Shown here piece after piece: positions 44,453 to 56,826 of a DNA stretch of 64,000 bases. The position numbers and the translations under genes were made by a program. The stretch is from positions 2,852,215 to 2,916,214 of the forward strand of contig JAJEKV010000005.1 of assembly GCA_021234155.1 (NCBI GenBank), read 5' to 3'. The first letter of the stretch is position 1; each line of letters opens with the position of its first letter. The DNA comes from Isoetes taiwanensis. Lineage: Eukaryota > Streptophyta > Lycopodiopsida > Isoetales > Isoetaceae. Below the pieces are notes generated by a model. The model made no database searches and had not been told where the DNA came from. It saw only the letters and a program-made list of their open reading frames with translations.

Positions 44453-44960
44453 TCATCTCACCCCAAGGATCAGCATATTCAGGGTAGGATGAAAGAGGCA
44501 GATTCGCAGGTGGAGCCTGAACATGATAGATATTCTGGGCTTCATCAGAATCGGTGTCTGAGAGAGAAGGTTCGGCATGTTCAACATAGATGATCTTGCC
44601 AGTTTCCAAATCCATGGTAGCATTGAGATGACCATTTTATAATCACCGGGATCTTCGCCGGCTTTCCAAACACCAAATTCGAGAGGGAATCTGAGTTCGT
44701 CTATATTGATGTGAAGAAGAGGTGTGATGCCTTGAGGGCGCGTGATATGACCATTGGCCAACTTGATATCATAAGGGGCACGGTAAAGTTGTTTGATGCC
44801 CAATTGCTTTCTGAGCTTATCAGTAATGAGATTGACAGCACTAGTTCCACCATCAATCTGGACATGATTGACTTGTTGATTTCCCACCATGGCATGCACC
44901 GTGGGTGTAGAAGTAGCCACAGCCTCAACCAGAACCATGGGAAGGGGCAACTGGTCCTTG
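44453..44960 (-). pseudogene. Gypsy aspartic protease region (unit A)
   Basis: HVQIDGGTSAVNLI carries the catalytic Asp in a D-G-G-T-S context, where D-S/T-G is usual in retropepsins; the DGG form is known from some Gypsy lineages. It is followed by GIKQLYRAPYDIKLANG and FGVWKAGEDPGDYK. The protease processes the gag-pol polyprotein. Confidence 0.65.
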
Positions 44961-45389
44961 AGAGCAGGATCAAAATGGTGGCTAAACGCAAAGAAATTTT
45001 GATTTTTGCAAGTTCTTCTTGGAGTTCTAAAGGAACATGAGAAAACGAATCAGCAGGATCCAAGGGAGCTGAAGTCCGAGGTAAAGAAGCGTAAACTTTT
45101 TGAGAAGCTCCACCTCCGGCAAAGAATATTCGGATATGTCCGAGAGCGTGGAGTGTGAGATGACCGAGGTGCGCCATGACGCCGCTTGAGCCCCTCGGTG
45201 GTGGCGTGCACATTAGCAACCAGGCGGCCTTCCTGCAAGCTGCGCATGAGGTTGAGGATACTTTGTCTGACCTTGGGCATGACATGTGGCATGAGTTTAT
45301 CCAAGTCTGGTGCAAAGTGAACCTTTTTTTCCTCTTCATGAGGGATCGTGGTTCACGGCAAAAGCGGTATCCCATCATGAGAATGATGG

Positions 45390-47300
45390 TCAAGGGGCGT
45401 GAAGCCACAGTGCTGTCAGCGAGACCAAACCAACCCAGTTTGACGGTTGGACCAGAGGATTGAGAGCTTGGTAAATTTCTTCCTGAGCCTGTTGATCCAG
45501 AGGAGGAGTTGACGAAGGAGCGGGTTGATACCTTTGTTGTTGAGGCACGCGTGGTGGCTTTCTGAGAACAAGACGAGGGCCTTGTTTGCCATTAGCGATC
45601 CAAAGTTGATAGGCCGTGAGACGTACTGACGTGGTTTGATTCGTGCCTGGAAGTTGGACTTGAACTTGAGGAAGTTGAGGGCATGCCATGGTGGTATGAC
45701 CCCATTCCAGACAATGATAACACTGGGCTTTAGACGGATCAAAACGAGCATGGTTGCCTTGTCCTCTTGGCTGCTGAGATTGCTGAGACTGTGGATACTG
45801 TTGAAGTGGTTGAGCTTGAAATTGCTGAGGTTGGTATGACGTTTGTTGCTGAGGCGTGGTCTGGACTTGATAAACCATCTTTGCCTCCGGAAGGGTGTAG
45901 GATGAGTAACGAGTGCATTCTTCCTGGGCATGATTGCACATGTTGCAAATCTACAATGAGGGAGGGCCATTGGAGGAGTTGCACTCATTGGCCAAATGGC
46001 CTTGATATTTGCGATGTGGCACCAAATTTGATCGCGTTGAGGATTTGAGTGTTGAGGCTGAACTGCCCCGAGGTACCATGACGTAAGGAATGAAGGGTAG
46101 CTCTCGAGGGCCACGCCGAGGAAACATTAACCGAATGATTGACAAGTTCGATGGCCTGCTCCAAAGTCTTGGGGCTGCGTATTCATCCATGAGAGACGAA
46201 TAGCCTGGAGGAAGTCCCCAAGAAACCGTAACGGATCCGGCTTTCGTGGGGTGCTCTTGAAGTTTGCCGAGGAGAATGTGAAGACGATCCGCAAAAATCC
46301 CGGGCTCACTGGGCTCTTGTTTGAAGATTATTGAGTCGCTTGAGAAGAAGTTGATCATCATCCGTGGTGCCATAATGAGAAAGGAAAGCGCCTTCATTTC
46401 GCCCATTTTTGTTTCCAATGGCTTTTGTTGGCCATGAGCCATTGATGAGGGATCCACGCAGCGGCGTGGTGGAAAAGATATGGAACTTCAGTTGAGGTTG
46501 AGCGTGACCATTTAGGACAGCGAGCCTCAAATTCTTCCATGTGGGCTTGAGCACTTTGATCCAATGGTTTGTCTTTAGCGCCAAAAGTGGGATAGGTCGG
46601 TTTGAGAGTCCGAAAAGAAGATTGTGATCCTTGCGCATAGAGCTACCGAAAGTAGGAGGAGGCACATAGTGAGGTGGTACACCATAGTCCTTGGTATGGT
46701 GCGTCGAGGGGCGTAAAAAGCGGAGTCTTGAAAAAGGAGCATCCCCGGGGATGGTCCTGAGAGCTTTGTTCGTGAGGTTTGAGATCCCAGTGTAGACCGG
46801 AAGAGTCCGGGTGAAAAGAAGGGGATTGGGGATATGTCCGAACCTCGGAGGGCCAAAAGAGACATGGGGATAACCCATTCCGCCGTGGGGAGATGATGGT
46901 TGTGAAGGCAGAGGAGTATGGCGGAGGAGATATGAATGTAGGCACTCTCCGGAGTGTGGAAATAAGCGGGGGGGGGCCGAAACGCGCAGTATGATGTGGT
47001 GATCGATGTTGTGAACAATGTTTACACCGGAGGAGAGCCGTGACGAGTGAACACGAAGAGTAGGTGGCCCGATTGAGCTCGTGAGCAAATATGGCCCTCC
47101 CTCAATATCATAACCGCTGTCATACATATCTCGAAAGCAACTTCGCGACGTTGATGGCGCCCAAAGACTGCCCGGCTAAGAAGCTCCTCCGGGTGAAAGC
47201 TCCAAGCGCACATGGTAAAAGAAAGAAGGAAAAAAAAAATCGCACCCAAAGAAAATGGTGTTTGGGGTGCAGGTTCGGAACTCCTGCAAGACACCCCTCT
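45390..47300 (-). pseudogene. Gypsy gag with CCHC zinc knuckle (unit A)
   Basis: Several overlapping shifted frames cover the capsid region (47127-46306) and a Gln/Pro-rich nucleocapsid (45941-45390). The knuckle CYHCLEWGHTTMAC (about 45728-45690) keeps the C-x2-C-x4-H-x4-C spacing used for RNA packaging. A second knuckle-like CNHAQEEC occurs nearer the N-terminus. Translation initiation cannot be placed because of indels. Confidence 0.75.
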
Positions 47301-47525
47301 CCTGAGGACCTCGGATCAAACAGAGAATCCGGTAGCCGGCGGTCACCGGATTTGCAAAAGAAACAAAGGAAAAGGAGAAAAGAGAGAACAAGAGAAAACA
47401 ATAAGAACACAATGATGAGAACCAAACTCTTTGATATCAAAGATGATACATGAGCTCTCGCAATCGAGAGAAAGCCGAAGTGAGATAAGACCAAAAACTC
47501 ATCTAGCCTGTGAATGCTAGCTCTA

Positions 47526-47540
47526 CTCATATATATAGTA
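47526..47540 (-). promoter_or_regulatory. TATA box in the Gypsy LTR (unit A)
   Basis: TACTATATATATGAG on the minus strand lies upstream of the gag region. It is conserved at about 63158-63172 in the unit B copy. Confidence 0.55.
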
Positions 47541-47816
47541 CAATGGCCTCTGGCCCAATATAGACACTTTGTCAGATCTTGGTGCCGACTCCTAGAAGGA
47601 GGCCTGATTTGCAGGAATGTTGGCGGTGCCTTTTGAGATGCCCGAAATCACGCTGACGCTGACGCTGACGGCCCGTCACTTGTCTATTCTCTGCCTCTTC
47701 TTTGGCACGAGCGTGGCCTGCTTGGTCTGCTGCTTGGTCTTCTGCGGGGCTTTTGATGACTGACCTGGACCTGACTGTGGCTCCTTGTTCTTGACCTGGT
47801 CCTCCGTGTGCATGAA

Positions 47817-47844
47817 TAGTCCTGTACCAGGACGTACAGGACTA
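47817..47844. repeat. perfect inverted repeat in the Gypsy LTR
   Basis: TAGTCCTGTAC and GTACAGGACTA flank a 6-nt loop. It is exactly conserved at 63448-63475 in unit B, although the surrounding LTR differs by many small changes. Confidence 0.75.
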
Positions 47845-49511
47845 ACAACGGGCCCATGGTAGACTGTTCGAGTATTCGAACCTTGAATATGCCTCTGGGG
47901 CGTTCCCGAGACACCAGCATAAATGGGTAGAAGCGACTACTCATAAACGTCTAGACGGTTTTGCCCAGTTGGTTAAGGGCATGTCGGTTAGGAACGTTAC
48001 AATTCGCACTGATTCCGATGTTGGGCTGCCTGATGCCATACACCAACGGAAAGCTTACAGTCTGAACTTTCCAAAGCACCAAAAAAGCGTCCAAATCCGA
48101 CACCCGAGGAGAAAGATACACACAGAAATGGCAGACGGCGCCTCACATGGCGCCTCACTGCGACCACTCTATTGTTTCAGGGAAACTCTGATATTGTTGA
48201 AACTCTAATGTTGTAATGAAACAGTGTGATATTTGATGTTCTAACAAAACAATGTTCATGTTTTAAATTTAATGTGATATCACTTGACGGCGCCACCAAA
48301 TCACCACCTGAAAATTTCGGCTGAAATCACTTGAAAATTACTTAGAAAAAATCTACCCTATAATCTTTAACTAATTTTTGGCGGGTGAGGGTTACGACTC
48401 CACCAACCATCTTATCAAGGTTCATATATAGAATATAAGATTGATTCAGCTCATAGAGGGTGGTCGTAAGGTTCTCGAACCGTAAAAACTGGTTGTTACA
48501 TTCTGCCCCCGGGTCCAATAGTCCTAAATATATAATGCTGAAGACAATTGTTGAATTCGTATATATTCCATATAAACCTTATGTTAGGATGTCCTAACTG
48601 CAGAAATATTTTCCTTTGGAAACAAATTAAGATTGAAAAAAATATTTAATGGTAAGGACAAAACCTGATCTGTATTTTTGTGCTAAAAAGATTCAATCGC
48701 ATTATATTGAACGTATTTGGTCGGGTCTTATAGGCAAAAGATCGACACAATTAGTTAGTATTTAATTGTTAACTTTCGAATCTCAAAACGAATTTGGTAT
48801 TCGAGATGCCAACGGTTCTTTTGTTTGGGAAATGATGATGCTTCATCATGATGATTGGCAAGTGAAAACCATCTTTAACTTCTAAGTTACACATTATGTC
48901 TTGCAAGTCACAACAATAAATTTTGAGCCTAGCTCCTCCTTGGATTTATTTATACCATGGGGACTTTTTACTCGATGGCATCCTAGCTTTTGGGTGTTCA
49001 GTCTCACTAAATTAAAAAGGAAATTATGCTATTGAGAATTAAATTCACAATGCCATTTCCCAAACAAAATATACCAATCTAATTTTTTTCTTGCCTCCAT
49101 CCCAATCACCCTAGCAACTACATTGGTGGGTGGAAATCCCATAATATTTTGCTTGAGATGGTACTAATGTTTAAGTTTTTTTTTTTATTTGCATTTATAT
49201 TGAGAGTGGAAATTTTGTAGTCGTCGTTAGAAACAATAACTCTGTATCCTTAAAATGTGCATGGGAACACGAAAAGAAATCGGATTCATACACGGCATCT
49301 TCAAGAGAACATTGCATTATCATGATTGATTGTTAATAGTGGGTTAAATAATTCCATATGTTTAGAATCAAAGAAATTTATTACGGCGGCCTTAGGGATA
49401 TACCATATGAAGTTGTCGTATACATTCACAGACAGAAGCCCTCAATTCTGCCTAATGATCATATCTTAAAGAAGCTCAATCTAATCTTCAAAATGCATAT
49501 TCGCCTTCAAT

Positions 49512-49760
49512 TCAAAAAGGGATGTTATTGATCAAATGAGATGCAAATGCATAATCATCATCTTCCAAAAGCAATGCTTCTGCATTTTCTTTCAAGAATA
49601 ATTGTTTCAACCCTGTGTCATTACTCCTAAAACAATGAGTACATTCAGTATGCTGGGGTAACCATTTAGGACCATAGAGACACAAAGAGAGCAAGGTATA
49701 AATCTAGCTAAGGCTTTTGCATCTTTGATATCATATGCTAGCCATCAATGGATTATATGA
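49512..49760 (-). pseudogene. conserved unrecognised ORF fragment (unit B copy)
   Basis: The minus strand reads LCLYGPKWLPQHTECTHCF, LKQLFLKENAEALLLEDDDY and AFASHL. It matches the unit A fragment at 27365-27600, with a few substitutions and a small deletion after AFASHL. Function unknown. Confidence 0.4.
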
Positions 49761-49996
49761 GCTAGTCTCTCATGACGTACATATGTTTGTCAACATGATG
49801 TACAGACCTTAGGGATATCAATACATTATGTGTTTTTTGGTCTTGACATGGCATGATCCTTTAATATTGATTTAAATAATGATATGGAATTCATTGAATC
49901 TTGCCTTTTTGCATCCCATTTAGTCACGAAAAATATGCATATCAATATCCACATTGTGACGAATTTTGCCAAATTCGATGTTCCAGTTCCTCCTCT

Positions 49997-51222
49997 TTTT
50001 CATATCATCTTCACGACAGTCGAGGATCCCCTCCTTCACTTACCGAGGGCAGAATGTGGAAGTAGCATCCACATACAAATATTTGGAAGTGGAGTTTCCT
50101 TCTACTATGCACTGGGACACATCCATACCTGATTCTGAAGTTACGGCGGGCTAGAAGGCACTATATGCAATGCAAAACAATAGTCATAGAGCGGAGTTGT
50201 ATGATTGGACCCATTAGTCACACCTGTTCAAGGTCTTAGTGGAGCATGTCCTTTTATACGGGGTTGAAGTATTGGGGGCCGCGGTGGTATCCCTAAGCTA
50301 CTTGGAATGACTTGGGCAGGTGCAGAAAGCTTCTTGAAATCCCGAGCACTAGGGGTGAAGTCCACAGTCCCATATCAAATCCTACTGCGGGAGGCGAGTT
50401 CTTGCCTCTTGAGGGACCCCTTGATAAACCACATTGTCTATTTTCGAGAAGGTGGTCAATATGGGCGATGCTCGTCTCCTAAACTAGCTTATATCATGGC
50501 AATGGGGCCCGCAGCCCTCAAGGCTGAAGGAAAAGAGAGCTCAATGGAGCCTAGAGGTGCATACATGTGCAAGCATGTGCAAGGCGGTCGCCATAGCTTG
50601 AGGCAATATCTTGATGTTTACTTCATCAGCAAGCTTTGGGATGTCGGGGCCCTTGAACAGTCAAGGCAAAGATACTACCGGCGCCACATAAATCCCACAT
50701 TGGAACGAGGCCCACAATGCTACTGCGCACCCACTTGCCCATGAAAAGGCCTTGGCCTCATTGCCTCCATTAGCATACGGGGGCACATCATCTTGAATTG
50801 AGACAAAGTGGATTGATGGATTGGTGAGCCATGTCAGGAATGAGAGTCATTGAGGATGAATCTCATACCCTTCAAAGTTGCCCAGCATATGATCAAATCT
50901 GGACGCGCTATGCTGAGTTGGTCAAGCATGGCCAGCCGCTACATGTGACATTGAGCTCGACATCCGTAAGGGTGCTAGGATCATACCTTCAGGAGGTCAT
51001 GGACATGCGAGATGCGCTTGACATGTACATACACATTTATTTCATGATGATGTATACTTGTATAGTTTGACAGCATTCTTATTACTGCCACGGTTTTTCC
51101 CTCGAAAACCCTTGAGCGAGGGTTTTGAACCGGACAATAATAAGTTTCTTTCTTCGTTTCACAGGTCCCATAGGCCGATTGGTCTCGATGGGCGATAAAA
51201 ACTATTCTTATTCTTATTCTAT
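49997..51222 (+). mobile_element. LINE-2: 5'-truncated non-LTR retrotransposon
   Basis: It is inserted in unit B at the position equal to 27868 in unit A (CCTCCTCTT/TACTTTATTC). It begins after the RT catalytic box (KYLEVEFPSTMHWDTSIPDS) and continues with LEIPSTRGEVHSPIS-like sequence in shifted frames, an ORF at 50307-50744, and a C-terminal zinc-ribbon-like piece, EDESHTLQSCPAYDQIWTRY (about 50840-50910). The 3' end has a CCCTCGAAAACCC...GAGGGTTTT stem at about 51100-51127, GGGCGATAAAAAC, and a TTCTTATTCTA tail. Confidence 0.8.
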
Positions 51223-53050
51223 TCTTTACTTTATTCTTATGTTATGAGTACTTTTTCAACTTTTTGGTGTGCCACGTCACCATGACAGACACTCTAAACA
51301 CCTATCGTGCTGCCCCAGTTATGGTGATGCTATCTATTTTCTTAAATCATTAAGATATTATTTTTTGCCCCCATCTTTAGAGGAGCTCTATAGTAATAGT
51401 ACTTTTTTGTCAAACTATGAAATCTTGGATTCAAATAGATGAATTTGCAATTCCATAATGTGGTTTTGTAACTCCCGCTCTCTTAATACCTAATCTAGGT
51501 AGAAAGACGTATCTACAGCTCATTTAAATATCAATGGAAAGCAAAGTTCAATAGCACTCTTCAAACATGCGAGCACGGGAACACAAGGCAATGGTGCAAG
51601 TCCAAATCTAGGTGTGCTCTCAAATTTACACACACTCGATGCTAGACAAAATTCTAGCTAGTAAGCGAGTCAGCAGAGGACAGGGGTCGGGAAAGAGAAA
51701 TGCCAAGGCTGCCGCGATAAATTTCTTGTAATAATAATCATTGATACATGCATCTTATCCATCTTATCTTATCTTATCTTATTCTATTCATTATCATATA
51801 AATAATAGATAGAAATCAAATCCATATGCTACGGAATAAAATACTTGAAGATACTTGAATCCTCAGTATTAGAGTAATACACTTTCGCTCTAGCAACTAC
51901 CATTGGTGGGTGGAAATCCTATAATATCTTTTTTGAGATGGTACTAACGTTTAAAGTTTTTTTTTTTTATCTGCATTTATATTGAGAGTGAAAATTTTGT
52001 AGTTGTCGTTAGAAACAATAACTTTGTATCCTTAAAATGTACATGGGAACACAAAAAGAAATTGGATTCATACGCGGCATCTTCAAGAGAACATTGCATT
52101 ATCATGATTGATCGTTAATAGTTATGGTGCCCCAGTTATGGTGATGCTATCTATTTCCTTAAATCATTAAGATATTATTTTTTGCCCCCATCTTTAGAAG
52201 AGCTCTATAATAATAGTACTTTTTTTTGTCAAACTATGAAATCTTGGATTCAAATAGATGGATTTGCAATTCCGTAATATGGTTGTAACTCCCGCTCTCT
52301 TAATACCTAATCTAGGTAGAAAGACGTATCTACAGCTCATTTAAATATCAATGGGAAGCAAAGTTCAATAGCACTCTTCAAACATGCGAGCACAGGAACA
52401 CAAGGCAATGGTGCAAGTCCAAATCTCATGTGCTCTCAAATTGACACACACTCGATGCTAGACAAAATTCTAGCCAGTAAGTGAGTCAGCAGAGAAAAAG
52501 GGTCGGGAAAGAGAAATGTCAAGACCGTCGCGATAAATTTCTTGTAATAATAATCATTGATACTATGCATCTTTTACACCTATATTATCTGATTCTAATC
52601 ATTATCATCTAAATAATAGATAGAAATCAAATCCATATGCTACGATATAATTGACAGAAGATACAAGGCAGTGTATATTCATAGTCTGACAAACTTCAAA
52701 CATGATAGCATGGCCAAGTATTAGACGACTTTATTTAAGAACCAATGCACTTACTAGAATAACTTCAACGCTCGTTCCACTTCAAACATTCATAGTAGCG
52801 GACCAATTATTCAACGAACTTTGTTCATGGCAGCTTGGCCGATTATTAGACGAACTTTATATAAAACCACTACACTAATGGAACAACTTCAAAACCAATG
52901 ATATAGTAGTTTTTCACTACATCACTATGAGCTTTAAAATTGATGGTGTATGCACGCATACCTTCCACTTCAAATGTACCATATTCATCATAGTCCATTC
53001 TCATGTCCTTGCTAGACTTGTCATAATGAGTAGTCCATGGCCCCCTCCCC
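51223..53050. repeat. unit B spacer with internal partial tandem duplication
   Basis: 51890-52690 repeats 49110-51890 in shortened form, exactly as in unit A. A TTATC microsatellite has expanded at 51768-51790. No genes. Confidence 0.65.
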
Positions 53051-53084
53051 AGTATAGGTTTAGTTTGCTTTCAAGCTAGTTATA

Positions 53085-54040
53085 CATATTATCAAAGATG
53101 GCAAGAAAATAGGCAAGCCCCTTTGCGATGCCGGATTTATAAGACCGAATTAGCACCTTCAAGTGCAAGTAAAGCTTTGATAATGAATTTGAAGAGCATA
53201 CAAAAGAGCTAGCAAGAGATGTCAAGAGTAAACCAAGCAAAAAAATTCCAAGAAGATTGGTTGGAAAATTTTCGTTGGTTAGAAGAAGACCTTGAACAAG
53301 GTCTTCTTTAGTGTATTGTGTAAGAAAGATCGTCATTCCAAGAGTCTATTTGGCACAATGGTTGCCGGGAATTTCAAGACTTGACCCTTGAAGATCATGC
53401 AATGGTTAAAGCACACCGAGAAGCTATTCTTCTTATGGACCAAGAGAAGGATGGGCTCGAATGATGCACAAAAAAAAAAGGCTTATGTGGAGGCTTCAAT
53501 TGAGAAGATATTTAAGTGCACTTATTTTATAGCGAAAGAGGACATTTATTTTGGCTTTCATGAAACTAGCAAACCTTTTTGGAGCTTTTGAGGGAATGTG
53601 GAGTGGAAGACCTTCCTACCATGTATAATGATAATAAGGCATGTGCAAGCTTCGTGTTTCATATGAATAGGGCCATTGAATTTGAGATATATGCACGCTG
53701 TAAAAAGAGCCCATGGTTTAGAATAATGGTTGATGAATCGATCGACATAAGTGTGACAAAGAATTATGATTTTTTATGCCACTTTCACGGAAGGAAGGCG
53801 TGTGTGTGCTTGCTATCTAGGCATTGTTATTGTGAAAGATAGTGATGCAAAAGCAATTACCGAACGCATATTGGAAATATTGAAAAAGAATGGGACTTGG
53901 ATGTGAAGAAAATGATGGGATTTGGTAGTGATGGTGTGTCCGTCATAGTGGGCACAAATACGGGAGTTGCAACGCAACTACCCTTCATTGTTGTGCACAT
54001 CGAACAAATTTATGTGTGCAAGAGGTTTGTAAGAAGCCCG
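53085..54040 (+). pseudogene. hAT-type transposase remnant (unit B copy)
   Basis: This is the same gene as at 34526, with more damage. The start region, the TTF finger (lost Cys spacing near 53320) and the middle are split by several indels. Recognisable pieces are MELLRECGVEDLPTMYNDNK (53579 on), WFRIMVDESIDISVTKNYDF and, shifted, MMGFGSDGVSVIVGTNTGV. It is non-functional. Confidence 0.7.
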
Positions 54041-55263
54041 CAATAAAGACCACATGCGACATCAGTGTGCGAGGGAGGCGCTTCATTGTGCAACATCAGT
54101 GTGCGAGGGAGGCACTTCATTGAGGGCCCCTCAGGTTGAGACAGGTCAATGGGGATGGATAGCGTAAACTTGGACGCAAGTGCCGGTGGTGTCAAGCAAG
54201 ACCCTTGCCAAATCTGGGAATGATGGATCAGACAATGCAAGATGGCCTCCTGAAAACTCATGAGGCAGTTCCAAACTTTTCAAAATACTATTCAAGGAAC
54301 CTACGTGGAAAATACTATGATTTAGGTATCTTTTTGCATTTTTTATCCATACAATTTGATCTTATCACTTGAGCAGTTTGAAATCGGCTTCAAATTCGCT
54401 ATTTCTTGTTATGAGCACTTATTTTTTCACTCTGCCTGCAATGTGAGACTATCAGAAGCGACCCCGCTTCCTACTTCTAAAACTACCCCCATATTAGGTC
54501 GACAACAGCTCATGGCAGTGCCAAGAACCTCCTTTCTCATGCATGCAAAGCCATGTTCGGGCCAAATCAGTGCTGTTGAGCTCAAATTGCGGCATCTGAA
54601 CTAACATGAACATCCACAAAATTTTAGTAACAGGTATTATTAGATGCCAAGCATATTGATGCCCATGCTCTATTTTTGGAATGTCATGTGCTCATAATGA
54701 TTTGCTCCATGATTAATAGTCCAATGGTGAAGGCCGAGGTTCGAGATATGATTCGATATTGCTTGGAGATTTCATGTCATTCCAAAGTTGTACCTATGAC
54801 TAGATATTGGCTAAAGCACATATTGCTGCAAAGTCCAAAACTAAACCATTTTTAACAAATCTTAAACCCACCAACAAAATATGAGCGATGCACCACGGAT
54901 AGAAAAAAACAACTCATTATCATATAAATAATAGATAGAAATCAAATCTATATGCTACAATATAATTGATGAGAAGATACAAGGCAATGTATATTCATAG
55001 TAGCGACCAATTATTTGACAAACTTCATTCATGATAGCATGGCCAATTATTAGACGACTTTATTTAATAACCAATGCACTTACTAGAACAACTTCAACAC
55101 CAACACTTCAACGCTCGTTCCACTACAAACATTCATAGTAGTGGACCAATTATTCAACAAACTTTATTCATGGTAGCTTGGCCGATTATTAGACGAACTT
55201 TATATAAAACCACTACACTATTGGAACAACTTCAAAACCAATGATATAGTAGTTTTTCACTAC
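54041..55263. other. non-coding spacer of unit B
   Basis: Collinear with 35460-36560 of unit A, including the GCAACATCAGTGTGCGAGGG tandem repeat at about 54055-54115. It also contains an extra copy of the CAACGCTCGTTCCACT block (about 55100). No genes. Confidence 0.45.
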
Positions 55264-56072
55264 AATATGTAGCAAAATAACAGGGGGTTCCAGGGGGATT
55301 TGATATAGATATAATTCTTGAAACCATAGACCATATCCCTAAAACAATTCAATGGGTTATTATAAAAAAAAAACATAGATTTAAGATAAAAAATAGTCAC
55401 ATTAGCTCAACTGTTTAGATTGGTTAAAGTAGTCGACATTAGGACATTGAGTTATTTTGGTAGAGGTTGAATCCAGTATTTCACCCCAGAGGCTCGATAT
55501 ACCATCAAACCTTAAACAAACTTCGTATTCGACATCTTAAAATCATAGGCGTCCCCAATCATAATTGAGCATAATCGAAAGCGAGAGGTGTCAAGAAGCT
55601 CCAACATGTCTGGTCTGGGCCAGGTAGGATTGTGGATCCGACGGCATGGTAGTCCAGGTGCACCTCGTTTAGAATATGTAGCAAAATAACAGGGGTTCGA
55701 GGGGATTTGATATAGATATAATTCTTGAAACCATAGACCATATCCCTAAAACAATTCAATGGGTTATTATAAAAAAAAAACATAGATTTAAGATAAAAAA
55801 TAGTCACATTAGCTCACTGGTTAGATTGGTTAAAGTAGTCGTATTAGGACATTGAGTTATTTTGGTAGAGGTTGAATCCCATTTTTCTTGAAGTATAGAG
55901 GCTCGATATACCATCAAAACCTTAGGCAAACTCAGTATTCGACATCTTAAAATCATAGGCGCCCCCAATCATAATTGAGCATAATCCGAAACGAGAGGTG
56001 TCAAGAATCCAACATACGATCAGGATTAGGATTGGACCGACGACCGTGGTAGTCGAGTGCACCCTCGTTTAG
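55264..56072. mobile_element. dimeric SINE-like insertion, two units of about 400 bp
   Basis: Units 55264-55672 and 55673-56072 are tandem copies starting AATATGTAGCAAAATAACAG. Each holds a tRNA-like A box (TAGCTCACTGG in the second) and about 70 bp on a B-box-like GGTTGAATCC. Further shared words are TATTCGACATCTTAAAATCA and ATCATAATTGAGCATAATC. The insertion is absent from unit A (between 36564 and 36575) and falls in the last codons of the Cry-like gene copy. Confidence 0.6.
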
Positions 56073-56826
56073 AATATGTAGCTTTTGTTTTGATGGTGTA
56101 TGCACGTATACCTTCCACTTCAAATGTACCATATTCATCATAGTACATTCTCATGTCCTTGCTAAACTTGTCATAATGAGTACTCCATGGCCCCCTCGGG
56201 ATTAGAGTAATACGGTTTCACCCATGGTGTAGAAAGTATATCGACCTACTTGGGTAAGGTTGAAGGTTGCCACATTGGGATTGTTAGAGCTACTAACAAT
56301 CACATCCACATCACGAGAATCATAATCATTATTATCAACAAGATAATATAAATTGGAGTCTCACTGCATGGCCTCTTCAAAAACCCAGCCACTCGAGCTC
56401 GAACCAAGATCCGTAAACATGGAGACAAACATGGCGAGCATGAACACACCACCGGGCATACTATAGTAGGTCTTTGTGGCCCCAGCTTTGGGGTCGAAAC
56501 TCAAGTTGGTAATGGGCCTTCTTATTCACCATATCAATATCATACTTTCGACCCTAGCTTTGATGCAAGGCATACCACCATGCCGTAGAGTATGGAAGTT
56601 CATGACTCGGCAACCATCCACCAAGGTTCATGACAATGCCGCCCATATTCTGATAAGCAAACTCCCCACCTGCTTCACGAAATGGGACGGGGGTACGCAT
56701 ACATGATCCGAAAGAACCGCCGAGGCCCGGTTGATATCGTCGTGGAAGCTCTTTCGAGTCAGAGTCATAGCCACAATCCGGCCACCGAGGATCATCTCGG
56801 AGAGAAGAGAGACATACAACGCGAGT
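56073..56826 (-). pseudogene. Cry-like gene remnant, C-terminal part (unit B copy)
   Basis: Homologous to about 36575-37328 of unit A. It lacks the N-terminal helical region entirely: at about 56826 the sequence changes to Gypsy integrase. The SINE-like dimer separates it from its original 3' end. Frames are broken by more small indels than in unit A. Clearly non-functional. Confidence 0.7.

Larger units (their letters stand above)
24288..47998. repeat. segmental duplication, unit A
   Basis: From GCACTGATTCCGATG to the end of a Gypsy LTR (GGAACGTTACA), this 23.7-kb stretch is collinear with 47999-63630. Shared blocks are 24288-25020 with 48001-48770, 26641-27868 with 48790-49995, 32855-36890 with 51370-56400, the Cry-like gene 3' half, and the Gypsy element. 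Unit A has two LINE insertions that unit B lacks. Confidence 0.85.
41097..47998 (-). mobile_element. Ty3/Gypsy retrotransposon, minus strand (unit A copy), with embedded Copia sequence
   Basis: Reading from 47998 downward: LTR beginning TGTAACGTTCC, gag with a CCHC knuckle, aspartic protease, start of RT, then about 1.5 kb of Copia pol, then the rest of Gypsy RT, RNase H and integrase. The 3' LTR is not recognisable and the left end abuts a Copia gag fragment. Frames are broken in every domain. The same structure, including the Copia insert, is in unit B. Confidence 0.8.
47360..47998 (-). mobile_element. 5' LTR of the Gypsy element (unit A), approximate inner end
   Basis: The outer end reads TGTAACGTTCCTAACC on the minus strand, a typical plant LTR start. 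Inside are a perfect inverted repeat (47817-47844), a TGACGC triplet repeat (about 47652-47670) and a TATA box (about 47526-47540, ACTATATATATGAG). The 3' limit near 47360 is inferred from the T-rich end TTTCTTTTGCA; the PBS was not identified. Confidence 0.55.
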
